Positions 25,980 through 34,904 of a stretch of DNA of 64,000 nt are shown one piece after another (positions within the stretch are counted from its first letter, which is position 1; each line of letters starts with the position of its first letter). Source of the DNA: JAHBNG01 sp039028975 (GTDB taxonomy: Bacteria > Chloroflexota > Anaerolineae > Caldilineales > Caldilineaceae); assembly GCA_039028975.1 (NCBI GenBank), contig JBCCHB010000001.1, positions 124,001 through 188,000 on the forward strand, read 5' to 3'. The notes beneath the pieces were generated by a model. It was given only the letters and a program-made list of their open reading frames with translations, was not told where the DNA came from and ran no database searches. Both the position numbers and the translations under genes were made by a program.

Positions 25980-27137
25980 ATGGGAACACAAGCCGATCTA
26001 ACAGAACGAGACGACCGACTTGCACGCACACGCGCAGCCATGACCGAAGCTGGATTGGACGCACTCATTGTGGCGGGTAAGGGGCACTGGTGGACTGGGC
26101 GAGGTTATCTGCGCTACTTCACCGACTTTCACATGTGGGGGCACGACGGTCTACTCTGCATTCCACGGGATGATGAACCGTTTATGGTCTTCTCCAGCTA
26201 TGCTGTAGCTGAACGGATTGCGGCGCGAGGATGGGTCACCGATGTGCGGGGTGATGTCTTTCAAGCACCCCGTTTGGCTGAAATGATGAAGGAGAAGGGG
26301 CTAACGACGGGCAAAGTTGGGATTGCAGGCTATCGCTTTATTCTCTCAGCCGGAAATTTTGACGTCTTGCGGGAAAGTCTGCCAAACATTGAATTCGTCA
26401 GCGGAGATGACTTGATCGATCGCATCCGTATGATCAAAAGCGCTCTGGAAATCCAGCAGATCCGAGAGCTATGGACCCTTTCCAAGGCCGCCATGGAGCG
26501 CTTCGTTGAGGTATTGGAACCGGGGAAAACCCAGCGGGAGCTAGCGGCTGAGGCATCGAAGGTCGCATTGGCTGGTGGTGCACGAGACATTCTGGTCTTC
26601 ATTGGTGAACAGCCTGACGATGTCAATCCGCCGCGAGATGTTCCAGTAACCTGTAACGATCTGTTGCGTTACCACATGGAGATGAGCGGCGAGAGCGGTC
26701 ACTGGTCGGAGATTACCGTCAACTGCGCCTTCCAACAGCCGACGGATCTGGAGCTACGTTCAATGGAGAGCGAATTGCGGGCGATGGACGCAATATGCGC
26801 ACAAGCCAAGCCAGGGGCAAAACTGAGTGAGCTCGCCCAAACTTTTGAGGCCGTCCTGCGAGAAGATGGCTGGACGATCGGCAAGCCAACCGTCGCCTTT
26901 GATTTTCACGGTCAGGGGATGGATACCATTGAACGACCGTGGCATGCGGCAGAATCGCCGTGGGGCCAATCTCAGGATTGGTCGTTAGAGGCGGGCATGG
27001 TCTTCTCGTACCATCCCAAACGCCAAGTTTCGCCCAAACCAGGCTGGGGGACGGGCATCAATGAGGATATTTTGATTACGGAGAACGGGGCAGAGGGTTT
27101 GGGGAATGGGTGGAATCACCATTGGCGATTGTTATAA
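25980..27137 (+). CDS. M24-family creatinase-like protein with degenerate metal site
   Basis: A 385-residue pita-bread-fold protein: N-terminal creatinase domain to about residue 150, then the C-terminal fold. The canonical metal ligands of aminopeptidase P (Asp, Asp, His, Glu, Glu) are mostly missing. The usual Asp-bearing strand reads LLRYHMEMSGESGHW, the His region is FDFHGQGMD, and the first Glu motif is replaced by VFSYHPKRQ. That fits creatinase-type C-N hydrolases, which work without metal, rather than a prolidase. Together with HyuB3 it suggests hydrolysis of a non-peptide amidine or amide, by inference. Confidence 0.82.
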   Translation: MGTQADLTERDDRLARTRAAMTEAGLDALIVAGKGHWWTGRGYLRYFTDFHMWGHDGLLCIPRDDEPFMVFSSYAVAERIAARGWVTDVRGDVFQAPRLAEMMKEKGLTTGKVGIAGYRFILSAGNFDVLRESLPNIEFVSGDDLIDRIRMIKSALEIQQIRELWTLSKAAMERFVEVLEPGKTQRELAAEASKVALAGGARDILVFIGEQPDDVNPPRDVPVTCNDLLRYHMEMSGESGHWSEITVNCAFQQPTDLELRSMESELRAMDAICAQAKPGAKLSELAQTFEAVLREDGWTIGKPTVAFDFHGQGMDTIERPWHAAESPWGQSQDWSLEAGMVFSYHPKRQVSPKPGWGTGINEDILITENGAEGLGNGWNHHWRLL

Positions 27138-27179
27138 TTCAATTGGTGAAAGGCAAAATAGAGCTGGGATAGCGTTTCG

Positions 27180-28090
27180 TTACAGGGGTGGAGCGTTGGG
27201 CGCTACGAGCATGCGGTTCTCTAAGACTCGTTCGTAGACTTGCGTACATGACGCAACCGCAATAGTTCTCTCTGCATGGGCCAATAACAGGTCTATCTGC
27301 TCTGCCTGTGGGCTAATACGGTGAATAGACCAGGGATGTAGACAAGGCGTATAGGTCAAGAGATTTTGTTTGGCTATGTAGTCGATACCTGGTGCATAGG
27401 CCTCGTAGACTTCTTGGGCAGTCTCGGCGGCCTTCTCTGGATAGGGCCACGGCAGGATGGGGGCCAGTAAATCATGAATGGTTGACCGATCAATACACTA
27501 TCGTGCCAGGCATGGAGTGGGAGCTCGAGTAGGTCGGAGTAGCCATCCTGTGCGTGCTAAAAAGGTTGGGTCAGTGGTGCTGGTAGACTGTCCTGCGGTC
27601 CTTTTCCTAGACTGCGCACATAGCGATAGCCTGCCTCCCAAACCACTTCAAGTATAGGCTCCTGGTTGATTAGCCCGCGAGGAAATGCACCGGGGGCCGT
27701 GAGTCCAATGACGGCCCGTCCAAAGGTGCCCTCGATCAACTTCTTGGAATCGACAAGCTCATAGGTCAATGCAGCCCGGTCATTGGCAATTTCCAGCAAA
27801 TTCTCATGCGTAAATGTGTGGCATTGTAGGTCAAAAAGCTCATGATCAAGGATCTCGCGCATCTGTGGTGCAGCGTGTTCCATTAACTTGGCTACAATGA
27901 AAAAAGTAGCAAGCTGATTGTGCTCTAAATGAACCTCCGCAACTGCACGGATGCCTGCTAGACATTCCTCCATTCTGGATCCTTCGTAGCGCACAACTTG
28001 CTTGTATAACCCCGCGGAGTAAGGCACATCTCCTAGCTCCCACCAGGGCTAGATTGCTTCCGTATCGTAAGCAGCAACATAAAATGACAT
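27180..28090 (-). pseudogene. polysaccharide deacetylase, two amber stops and a frameshift
   Basis: A divergent polysaccharide-deacetylase-type gene starting at ATG 28090 with GGAG 7 nt upstream. N-terminal MSFYVAAYDTEAI is followed by TAG, then PWWELGDVPYSAG in the same frame. The metal-binding stretch LQCHTFTHENL is intact. A second TAG follows APLTQPF, and the frame continues as HAQDGYSDLLELPLHAWHD. After LIGQPF a frameshift near 27475 moves to the frame reading HDLLAPILPWPYPEKAAETA, ending at TAA 27180 after NAPPL. Total coding potential is about 303 residues. It is downstream of an SDR gene and was probably part of that operon. Confidence 0.8.
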
Positions 28091-28131
28091 TGCATCTCCA
28101 TATCGTGGTTTTGTATAGCAGTTTGCTTGAC

Positions 28132-29109
28132 TCAAATCATTGGCGTGTGATGATCAACGTAAGCGGCCACTCCTTTGGGTAAAGGATATTGGGGGACAAA
28201 GCCTGTCTCGATTTGCAAACGTGTAATGTCCATAGGCAAACGTTCTTGTCGTGGATGCATTGCAATATCAGCACTGGTTGGGTCCTCCACCCAATCAGCC
28301 GTCAATCCATGCGATACAAACAGATCGACTACCTGCTGCCACGTGATCGCTACGCCGCAACTCACATTGTAGACATCATGAGTAAGTTTGGGTGTCTGCA
28401 ATAGCGACCAGATGGCATTTGAGGCATCTACCATATATGTCCAATCGCTGCGAATGGTCGGTCCAGCGACACAAACCTCTTGCCTCTTTTGCAAGGCTGC
28501 CATCAGTTGCCCAATGGCACTTACTCGTGGACGACTCGTTGATTGTTGCTCTAGAGGACCATACATCGCCGGTAGACGTACCCCCGCCATTGATAGACCT
28601 GATAGTTGGCTGTAGCGCATCGTTAGGAGTTCTGCAGTGCGCTTGGTGATGCTGTATAAGTTGTCCAACTGTAACGGTCCTGTTTCATGTTGCCTGCCAC
28701 TCGCTTCGCTCTCTGGTGCACCGTAGACGCCGCTGCTGCTAACGACCAGTACGCGCGTAACCGATTCGCTACCAATGGCCGCATCCAGCAGATTGATCGT
28801 GCCGCCGAGGTTGACATCCACAATTCGAGTCGGTTGCTCCTCTTCGTACTCTGGCGTTGGGGTGAGGGCAGCCGCGTGAACGATATGGCTGATCTGCCAC
28901 TTATCAATCGCCTCATGGCTCGACTGGCGTTCCAGCACATCCAAATGGATATGCTCAATCCGATCAGAGACTGGCTTCAGGAAATGCTCTTGCCTGGGCG
29001 TAAGGGAACGAACGTCAGCCGCAATGATTTGTACTGATGGCTGGGCAGCCAATGTGCGAACTAGATTGAGTCCAAAGAAGCCACGCGCTCCGGTGATCAA
29101 GATGTTCAT
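28132..29109 (-). CDS. NAD-dependent epimerase/dehydratase (extended SDR)
   Basis: A 325-residue SDR with the nucleotide-binding motif NILITGARGFFGLNLVRTLA at the start and the active-site YSITKRTAE (YxxxK) after the VVSSSGVYG strand. It would act on a nucleotide sugar or sugar acid. The frame extends to 29208, into the gene upstream; the ATG at 29109 gives the normal glycine-motif position. It lies 13 bp after the Gfo/Idh/MocA stop, hence the same operon. No sign of decay. Confidence 0.88.
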   Translation of the reverse strand: MNILITGARGFFGLNLVRTLAAQPSVQIIAADVRSLTPRQEHFLKPVSDRIEHIHLDVLERQSSHEAIDKWQISHIVHAAALTPTPEYEEEQPTRIVDVNLGGTINLLDAAIGSESVTRVLVVSSSGVYGAPESEASGRQHETGPLQLDNLYSITKRTAELLTMRYSQLSGLSMAGVRLPAMYGPLEQQSTSRPRVSAIGQLMAALQKRQEVCVAGPTIRSDWTYMVDASNAIWSLLQTPKLTHDVYNVSCGVAITWQQVVDLFVSHGLTADWVEDPTSADIAMHPRQERLPMDITRLQIETGFVPQYPLPKGVAAYVDHHTPMI

Positions 29110-29122
29110 AGGATTAGACGGT

Positions 29123-30166
29123 TTACGAAACGTGGGGAATTTTGTGTCGTCGGTAGAAGTCTTCCATCTGTATCGCAACACCCTGTTGACTGCTTTCAAT
29201 GGCGGCAAAGCAGAGTGCCAACGTATAGAGATGATCGTGGCCGCTGCATTCTAAAGGGGCATCACCCCGAACGTGGGCAATGAAAGAACTCAGCAGGGCG
29301 TCTGTGTCATCGTAAAAGGCTTCACACGGCGGGAGGGCAACGGGCGTCAGTTCACTGTCCTGTATGCGGGCTGTGGCCAAATCCTCAAAGAGCTGGCGCT
29401 GGATAATGACCCCATCCGTACAATCAGTGCGCCACTCAAATTGAAGCTCGTCCCAGCCGCCGGTCCAGGTGCCCAGATAGTTGACCTCCATTCCACCCTC
29501 AAGCGTCAACAGGCAGTGAACGTTGCTGTCGTGATCATATATACTCCATGGTGGATTCCAGGTGCGACAGATCACCTGCACCACTTCGCGCCCATAGCAG
29601 TGACGAATCAAGTCTAGGTGGTGGATACTCTGCTCCAACATCATGGGGTGTTCCATGGTGAGTGGATATTTGTTGAGGCGCGGGACACGCCCGTCTCGAT
29701 TACGTTGGTATGTGAACTGACCAAAACCAGGGGTGCCCAGCGCGTTTGTGGTCACCAACTCGCGGATCTTCTGGCTAACGGGCAAGTAGCGAAAGTTCAG
29801 CCCCACCATCAGCGGCAATGAATGACCCTGCGCCAGGTCAACAATTTCCACGGCCTCGGCTAGCTCCAGCGTGAGCGGCTTCTCGCAAAGCAGCGGCAAT
29901 CCAGCATCAAAGACCATGCGTGCTTGTTCCAAGTGCCCATCCGGCGGGGTCACAAGTAGGACAGCATCGCTTTCCGTCTCCGCTAAGGCTGTGCCAAACG
30001 AGATGAAGGCTGGGGTATCGGGATATTTTTCTTGATAGGTGGCTATCCTAGCCGAACTGATATCGACCACGCCACTCTGCAGCACATCATCTCTGCGCGA
30101 GATGATCTCGCCCCACATATTCCCACGGTTGCCCAGCCCTACTTGAAGAATTCGAAACGGCTCCAT
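29123..30166 (-). CDS. Gfo/Idh/MocA-family oxidoreductase
   Basis: A 347-residue NAD(P)-dependent dehydrogenase. The Rossmann domain begins FRILQVGLGNRGNMWGEII and has PLLCEKPLTLELAEAVEI, the conserved EKP motif. The C-terminal domain follows (HHLDLIRHCYGREVVQV). The likely substrate is a sugar, inositol or sugar acid. GTG 30169 and ATG 30166 are adjacent; I use the ATG. A GGGTGA-type tandem repeat directly upstream (about 30163-30194) supplies the purine-rich ribosome-binding sequence. The pair with the SDR suggests a carbohydrate-modification step. Confidence 0.88.
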   Translation of the reverse strand: MEPFRILQVGLGNRGNMWGEIISRRDDVLQSGVVDISSARIATYQEKYPDTPAFISFGTALAETESDAVLLVTPPDGHLEQARMVFDAGLPLLCEKPLTLELAEAVEIVDLAQGHSLPLMVGLNFRYLPVSQKIRELVTTNALGTPGFGQFTYQRNRDGRVPRLNKYPLTMEHPMMLEQSIHHLDLIRHCYGREVVQVICRTWNPPWSIYDHDSNVHCLLTLEGGMEVNYLGTWTGGWDELQFEWRTDCTDGVIIQRQLFEDLATARIQDSELTPVALPPCEAFYDDTDALLSSFIAHVRGDAPLECSGHDHLYTLALCFAAIESSQQGVAIQMEDFYRRHKIPHVS

Positions 30167-30197
30167 CACCCAATCACCCCGTCACCCACTCATCCTC

Positions 30198-31376
30198 TTA
30201 CGCTAAAAACGACTCAATCCGCCCCACCGCTTCCTGCAACACCTCCATCGGTTTCAAAAAGGTGATGCGGACATGGGTATCGTTCTCGTCACCGGCGAGA
30301 ATACCAGGATTAATCATCACGCCGCTCTTACGCAGCAGTTCTTCACAAAAGACAGTTGCAGGCATTCCGCTGCTAGAAACATTTGTATAGAGATGGAAGC
30401 CGCCGCCAGGATGACCGTAGGTGAAGCCCATTTTGGTTATTGCCTCCATGAGATAAGCTCGCCGCTCACCATAGACTTCTAGCATGGCTTCTACAGGTTC
30501 TTGTGGACCAGTAAGGGCGGCAAGGGCAGCGAACTGAGAAGGTGTGCTGGTACAGATGCTGAGGGTATGACGCGGTTCGATGAGCAACTTCACAAAAGGA
30601 GCAGGTGCGGCCAGATAACCAACACGCCAGCCCGTCATAGCATAGGTCTTGGAAAAGCCATTGATGGTAATGGTGCGTTCCTTCATGCCGGGCAGCGACG
30701 CGGCGGAGAGATGTTCCGAGCCAGGATAGATCAGTCGTGAATAGATCTCATCGCTAATCAGAATGAGGTTATGCTTCTGTACTAGTTCGACGATCTCACG
30801 AATGATGGCAGGTGGCGTCACCGCTCCTGTCGGGTTCTGGGGGGTTACCAAGACAAGTACTTTGGACTTGGGCGTAATCCGTTTTTCGATTTCGGCTGGC
30901 ATAAGGGCAAAATCGTCTGCCTCACGAATCGGTACGGGAACTACCTGGCCACCACACATGGTGACTGCCGTATCATATGTTCCAAAGCGAGGCGAACCAA
31001 TCAGCACTTCGTCACCGGGATCGATCAAGCCCAACATGCAGAGCATAATCGATTCCTGTACGCCGCTGGTCACGATGACCTCATCCATGTTGTAATCGAG
31101 GTTGTTTTCACGGTGTAGCGTGTCGGTAATTGCTTCTCTCAATGCTGGCAAGCCAGTATAGGGCGTATAGTGATGTTGATTGTCGTCGATGGCGGCTTTG
31201 GCCGCCTCAACGATGTGCTGTGGCGTGTGAAAGTCAGGATCGCCGCTGCCCAAAGCAATTACGTCGGAGCGGCCCGCGGCGATTTTGCTCATTTTTGCGC
31301 GGTAGGCGTCATCGATCTTGAAGATCCGATTCGCCTTGGCGGCGATTAGTGGTAAAATGTTTGCACTTACAGTCAT
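30198..31376 (-). CDS. class I/II PLP-dependent aminotransferase
   Basis: A 392-residue fold-type I aminotransferase of the AspC/PatA group. The PLP lysine lies in TINGFSKTYAMTGWRVGYL. Substrate and cofactor residues are visible at GVQESIMLCMLGL, NPTGAVTPP and SDEIYSRLIY. The frame runs to 31574, but the ATG at 31376 gives the usual length and the expected start SANILPLIAAKANRIF. GGA lies about 12 nt before it. It may feed amino-group metabolism linked to the peptide-degradation genes. The gene is divergent from a TA locus. Confidence 0.9.
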   Translation of the reverse strand: MTVSANILPLIAAKANRIFKIDDAYRAKMSKIAAGRSDVIALGSGDPDFHTPQHIVEAAKAAIDDNQHHYTPYTGLPALREAITDTLHRENNLDYNMDEVIVTSGVQESIMLCMLGLIDPGDEVLIGSPRFGTYDTAVTMCGGQVVPVPIREADDFALMPAEIEKRITPKSKVLVLVTPQNPTGAVTPPAIIREIVELVQKHNLILISDEIYSRLIYPGSEHLSAASLPGMKERTITINGFSKTYAMTGWRVGYLAAPAPFVKLLIEPRHTLSICTSTPSQFAALAALTGPQEPVEAMLEVYGERRAYLMEAITKMGFTYGHPGGGFHLYTNVSSSGMPATVFCEELLRKSGVMINPGILAGDENDTHVRITFLKPMEVLQEAVGRIESFLA

Positions 31377-31533
31377 ACCAATCGTTTTCCTTTTTTCGGG
31401 TTCTGCCGGACGGCTGATTCGAATATTCTGTATCCTCCCAAAGTTATTATTGGCTAAAATTGGGGTTTCCATTCCTTCTGGTTTGATGTAAAATAGATGT
31501 AAAGTCGCTAATCGTGCGAGTATATTGTTGTAA

Positions 31534-31659
31534 CAGTATCCTATAATTGGTGTATCGCCAGCCCAATTTCTCAAATTAACAGAGGCTCTAGAAAAGGATG
31601 GGTTTGGCTATGAAGAGGATGCATTGCTCAATAGTGAAGCTTTATGCGATGATCTTTAA
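31534..31659 (+). pseudogene. 3' remnant of a duplicated VapB-like antitoxin gene
   Basis: A 41-codon open frame whose product matches the end of the antitoxin at 31688-31981. VSPAQFLKLTEALEK aligns with VPASQVMKLAGALP, and GYEEDALLNSEALCDDL with GYEGNALLDSEAYFDDV. A TAA precedes it and no start fits, so only the C-terminal third of a paralogue remains, 28 bp before the intact copy. Confidence 0.8.
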
Positions 31660-31687
31660 TGTGTACTATGAATAATAAGGACGAATT

Positions 31688-31981
31688 ATGTTAAATACCG
31701 CTCCAACATCCTATTCGCAGGAAATGCAAATCGAATCTATTCAAAAGAATATTCATGATATTGTTGAACAACTCCCCTTGGAATCACTCAGAATAATTCA
31801 GCAGTTTGCTCTGTTCTTGCAACAGAAAGAGCCACAAGAGCTACTCTTCGAAAAACCGCCAACGCCAATGAAGATTGTTACCGTACCAGCTTCACAAGTA
31901 ATGAAGTTGGCAGGCGCACTTCCAACCGGCTATGAGGGGAATGCCTTGCTAGATTCTGAAGCCTATTTTGACGATGTTTAA
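31688..31981 (+). CDS. VapB-type antitoxin (short DUF2281-like)
   Basis: A 97-residue antitoxin-like protein. N-terminal helices (IQKNIHDIVEQLPLESLRII) resemble small PIN-toxin partners, and the acidic C-terminus GYEGNALLDSEAYFDDV is a plausible toxin-binding arm. It is followed by a PIN-domain gene 50 bp later. A degenerate second copy of its C-terminus lies just upstream (31534-31659). I rely on gene order for the partner assignment. Confidence 0.72.
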   Translation: MLNTAPTSYSQEMQIESIQKNIHDIVEQLPLESLRIIQQFALFLQQKEPQELLFEKPPTPMKIVTVPASQVMKLAGALPTGYEGNALLDSEAYFDDV

Positions 31982-32031
31982 TTTGATTTTTGCCAAAAAG
32001 TCTCTAAAGTTCACTGAGTTTAGCTTTCAAC

Positions 32032-32514
32032 ATGAAAATTGTAATTGATTCATCTGTACTGATCGGTTTACTCAACCCAAACGATCACTGGCATTCCCAT
32101 ACGACTACCTTTTTTTCAGCAATCCAAGCAACCGATACAGAATTGATATATCTGGACTGCGTGATTGCAGAATCTGTGAGTACAGTTTTACGTCGCCTCA
32201 CAGAGCAAGGTCGTATGGATGAAATTGAGCCTTTATTTGAAAGACTGGATGCATATGCTCCACAATCTGACATCAATTGGTTTCTGCCGCAAGTACCTGC
32301 GTTCTATACGGATATTCTTACACTTATGCGTTCTACAAATGGTGAACTAAACTTTCACGATGCCCTGATCGCCATCATCTGTCGGGAGCAACAAATTCCC
32401 ACTATCGCCAGCTATGATCGCGACTTCGATCAGATCTCTTGGCTGAAACGGATTGCCTCACCTGAGGACTTGACCAAAGCCATTTCCCTAGAAGACTTTT
32501 CTCAGAAAGACTAA
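32032..32514 (+). CDS. PIN-domain toxin (VapC-type)
   Basis: A 160-residue PIN-domain ribonuclease. Acidic active-site residues are visible at D6 (KIVIDSSVLIG), the glutamate in VIAESVSTV, the aspartate in NFHDALIAII and the late acidic pair in SYDRDFDQIS. Length and spacing fit VapC. It should cleave RNA and be neutralised by the preceding antitoxin. The 3' end is 10 bp from the convergent TIM-barrel gene. Confidence 0.85.
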   Translation: MKIVIDSSVLIGLLNPNDHWHSHTTTFFSAIQATDTELIYLDCVIAESVSTVLRRLTEQGRMDEIEPLFERLDAYAPQSDINWFLPQVPAFYTDILTLMRSTNGELNFHDALIAIICREQQIPTIASYDRDFDQISWLKRIASPEDLTKAISLEDFSQKD

Positions 32515-32524
32515 CGTCTCTACC

Positions 32525-33949
32525 CTATTTCAACCCCAACTCCTCAAGCGCTCTCGCCGCCCCATCCAAATTCGTCAACTGCATACTCGCATAGTTGGGC
32601 GCAAAGATAACTCCTTCCCCTCCTGCACGGTAAGTGGCCAACACGCTGCGGTAAGCGATATCCGGTGTACAGACAGCTTGATCGGCGCGAGTGCGTGGTG
32701 CATCGATGCCAATGCCCATGTAAACAGGCACCTTGCCCGCCACCCCTCGCACTGCATCAGCACACTGCCCGTAGACATAGGTATCGGGATCGAGCCCAGC
32801 CTGTACAACTTCATCCCACGGCGCTTCATGTAATCCCAGCATCTTATACATAATCGGTGTCATCTCTTGGGGTGTAAAGTCGCGCAAGAACGATTGATGA
32901 AACTCGCTCATCTCGCGGAAGTAGATGTCACCCGATTGGTGCTGGTACGTGATCGGCTTGACCCAATCGGCATAGCGGGTCTGTTCGGCCCAAGGCCACT
33001 GGGCTTTGCGAAACATGTTGAAATGGTTGCGATTCCAAACGTTGAGACCAAACTCCAAGTTCGGATCGATCCACTTGACTTGCCCATAGAGTTCTCGATC
33101 CAGATCCTTGTTGCGCTCGAGCCAGAAGCGCTCCCAAAGCAGAACCTCTGGATTGTAAAGGAGCACGCGCATAAATTCGATCATGGCGCCATCCACAAAT
33201 TCAACACCATCTCGGGCCTGCTCGAAGAAGTGAAAGACCTCTAAAAAGGCTTTGCGAATTGGTTCCACGTCCAGCCCACGCTGCATGGCCAAGGTACGAC
33301 AATGCTCGCAGAAGCAGGCTGGTGCTTGGCCGTAGATCATCTGGTCGAGCGGGCTGCGTCGTTCATTGCACCACATGATGCCATCAAGATCGTAACTGCG
33401 GCACTGATCCTCAACCATGGCGTGCCACCAGCGACGGTAGTCTGGATTGTTGGTGCAGGGTTCGGCTCCGTGGCGACCAAAGGCATCAATTTCTAAACAT
33501 TGAGGTAAATTGGGGATATCTACATTGTTGGCCGAGCCATGTCCTGCATACTTAAAGAGGGGTTCCATCAACTCGGGCATAATCTTCATGCCCCGCTCCC
33601 TCGCCGCTGGAATGACCATCTCTAGCACATCCACGCCCTCCATTTCAGGATCTTTGGCGCGAAAATCCTTGATCATGGTGTTGGCGTAATATTCTTCGTG
33701 GGGTTCAAAGTAAGCGCCACCCTTCATGGTCAGCGGCTCCGGTACACCATGATCGGGCCAACCATCCAGTTCATGTGAGATACTGCGACCAGCCTTCAAA
33801 CCCAGCCAGGAGACCGTACCGATCATCAATACATTGACACCAACCCGATCTGTGAGGGTTTCGAGTACAGTGTCGACCCCCTCATCGATAAAACTGATCG
33901 GGCTGATTTGGATGCCGACGAATTTTTTGGTGGGATCTGGTCTATTCAT
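32525..33949 (-). CDS. uncharacterised TIM-barrel, glycoside-hydrolase-like protein
   Basis: A 474-residue cytoplasmic protein not matching a family I can name. It has the look of a glycosyl-hydrolase-type barrel: an early strand KFVGIQISPISFIDEGVD, ARERGMKIMPELMEP, a middle strand with an acidic end (YDLDGIMWCNERRSPLD), a Cys pair in PACFCEHCRTLAMQ, and late GVIFAPNYASMQL. The Cys-x-x-Cys in the middle is unusual and may bind metal. ATG 33949 gives the start MNRPDPTKK; an earlier in-frame start at 33985 lacks a ribosome site. It precedes no gene in its operon but follows the sugar-isomerase-like gene. Confidence 0.6.
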   Translation of the reverse strand: MNRPDPTKKFVGIQISPISFIDEGVDTVLETLTDRVGVNVLMIGTVSWLGLKAGRSISHELDGWPDHGVPEPLTMKGGAYFEPHEEYYANTMIKDFRAKDPEMEGVDVLEMVIPAARERGMKIMPELMEPLFKYAGHGSANNVDIPNLPQCLEIDAFGRHGAEPCTNNPDYRRWWHAMVEDQCRSYDLDGIMWCNERRSPLDQMIYGQAPACFCEHCRTLAMQRGLDVEPIRKAFLEVFHFFEQARDGVEFVDGAMIEFMRVLLYNPEVLLWERFWLERNKDLDRELYGQVKWIDPNLEFGLNVWNRNHFNMFRKAQWPWAEQTRYADWVKPITYQHQSGDIYFREMSEFHQSFLRDFTPQEMTPIMYKMLGLHEAPWDEVVQAGLDPDTYVYGQCADAVRGVAGKVPVYMGIGIDAPRTRADQAVCTPDIAYRSVLATYRAGGEGVIFAPNYASMQLTNLDGAARALEELGLK

Positions 33950-34003
33950 TGTTTGCTTTCTGCCATTAAGCCCATCGGGGAGCAAGGCTCCTTATCCGTG
34001 CCA

Positions 34004-34861
34004 TCACGAAAATGGTCTGTTCACCTCTGCTGCAATTCCTCGGATCGCCTCGACAGACGCCCGCATCCCAGCAACACAATCGCCTCCCGGACAGTGATGC
34101 GGCTCCAAGGTCAATCGACCATCGTAGCCTGCCGCGGCCAGCCGCTGAAGTTCAGCGTGGAAGTCTGTATCCCCCTCCCCGATGAGTTTGGATTGGGGTT
34201 CGCCAGAATCATGATTGTATGCAACATCCTTTAGATGGACAAGTGCGATGCGGTTGGCAAAGTGCGCAAAGTCTTCAGCACGAGGTGGCATTCCACAATA
34301 GGATGAATTGCCTGGATCCCAGATAAATTTCAGATTGGTATTGGTCAATCGCTGTGCTGCTTCGGCCATGTCTGCCGATGTCCCGATACAACAAGCTCCC
34401 TCATTCTCCAAACAGGGCATGACGCCGCTACCATCGGCGCTCTCCAAAGTGACGGCCACGGCTTCTTCTACAGCGGGCCAAAAATCGACACCTTCTTCCT
34501 TCCAAAAGGAGAAAATGCGCATAGAAGGTGCATCAAACGCTTGGGCGATTTCAATACCCCGGGCCAATAGATCAAGATGATCGTCATAGCTCAACTCCTT
34601 CGCCCCATGTAACGGCCCCGCTAACTGTGGCTCGCGGCCAGGAATTGCACACTTGAAAAATGGCGTCGCAATGGCAGAGACGGCCATCCCATAGCTGTCC
34701 AGCAACTGCCGCGCCCGCTGAATCTGGTCATCGGTCAGATCCAGCACATTGACGCCGTCAACAAGCCGAACTTCAGCATAGCGTAGTCCCAACTCGGCGC
34801 CCAGACGTAGCCCGGCTTCAAAATCAGGTGTCGCTTCATCTGGTAAAAATGATAGGTCCAT
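34004..34861 (-). CDS. sugar phosphate isomerase/epimerase-like TIM barrel
   Basis: A 285-residue AP-endonuclease-2/xylose-isomerase-like barrel. Typical elements are YAEVRLVDGVNVLDL near the start, the metal-site strand CLENEGACCIGT, FIWDPGNSSYCG, VHLKDV (HLKD motif) and LTLEPHHCPGG at the end. It would isomerise or epimerise a sugar or sugar acid. It is co-directional with the uncharacterised barrel downstream (54 bp), and lies 43 bp after the first M20 gene, suggesting a shared transcript. Confidence 0.85.
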   Translation of the reverse strand: MDLSFLPDEATPDFEAGLRLGAELGLRYAEVRLVDGVNVLDLTDDQIQRARQLLDSYGMAVSAIATPFFKCAIPGREPQLAGPLHGAKELSYDDHLDLLARGIEIAQAFDAPSMRIFSFWKEEGVDFWPAVEEAVAVTLESADGSGVMPCLENEGACCIGTSADMAEAAQRLTNTNLKFIWDPGNSSYCGMPPRAEDFAHFANRIALVHLKDVAYNHDSGEPQSKLIGEGDTDFHAELQRLAAAGYDGRLTLEPHHCPGGDCVAGMRASVEAIRGIAAEVNRPFS

Positions 34862-34904
34862 TGGGTTTCCTCATGCACAAATTATACCGCACGAACTTAT
34901 AACT

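Noticed and set aside
443..28090. Amber (TAG) recoding to explain the in-frame stops in the toxin and the deacetylase
   Set aside because: Many intact genes here end in TAG (for example hyuA1 and the C39-like gene), and the deacetylase also has a frameshift, so decay is simpler.
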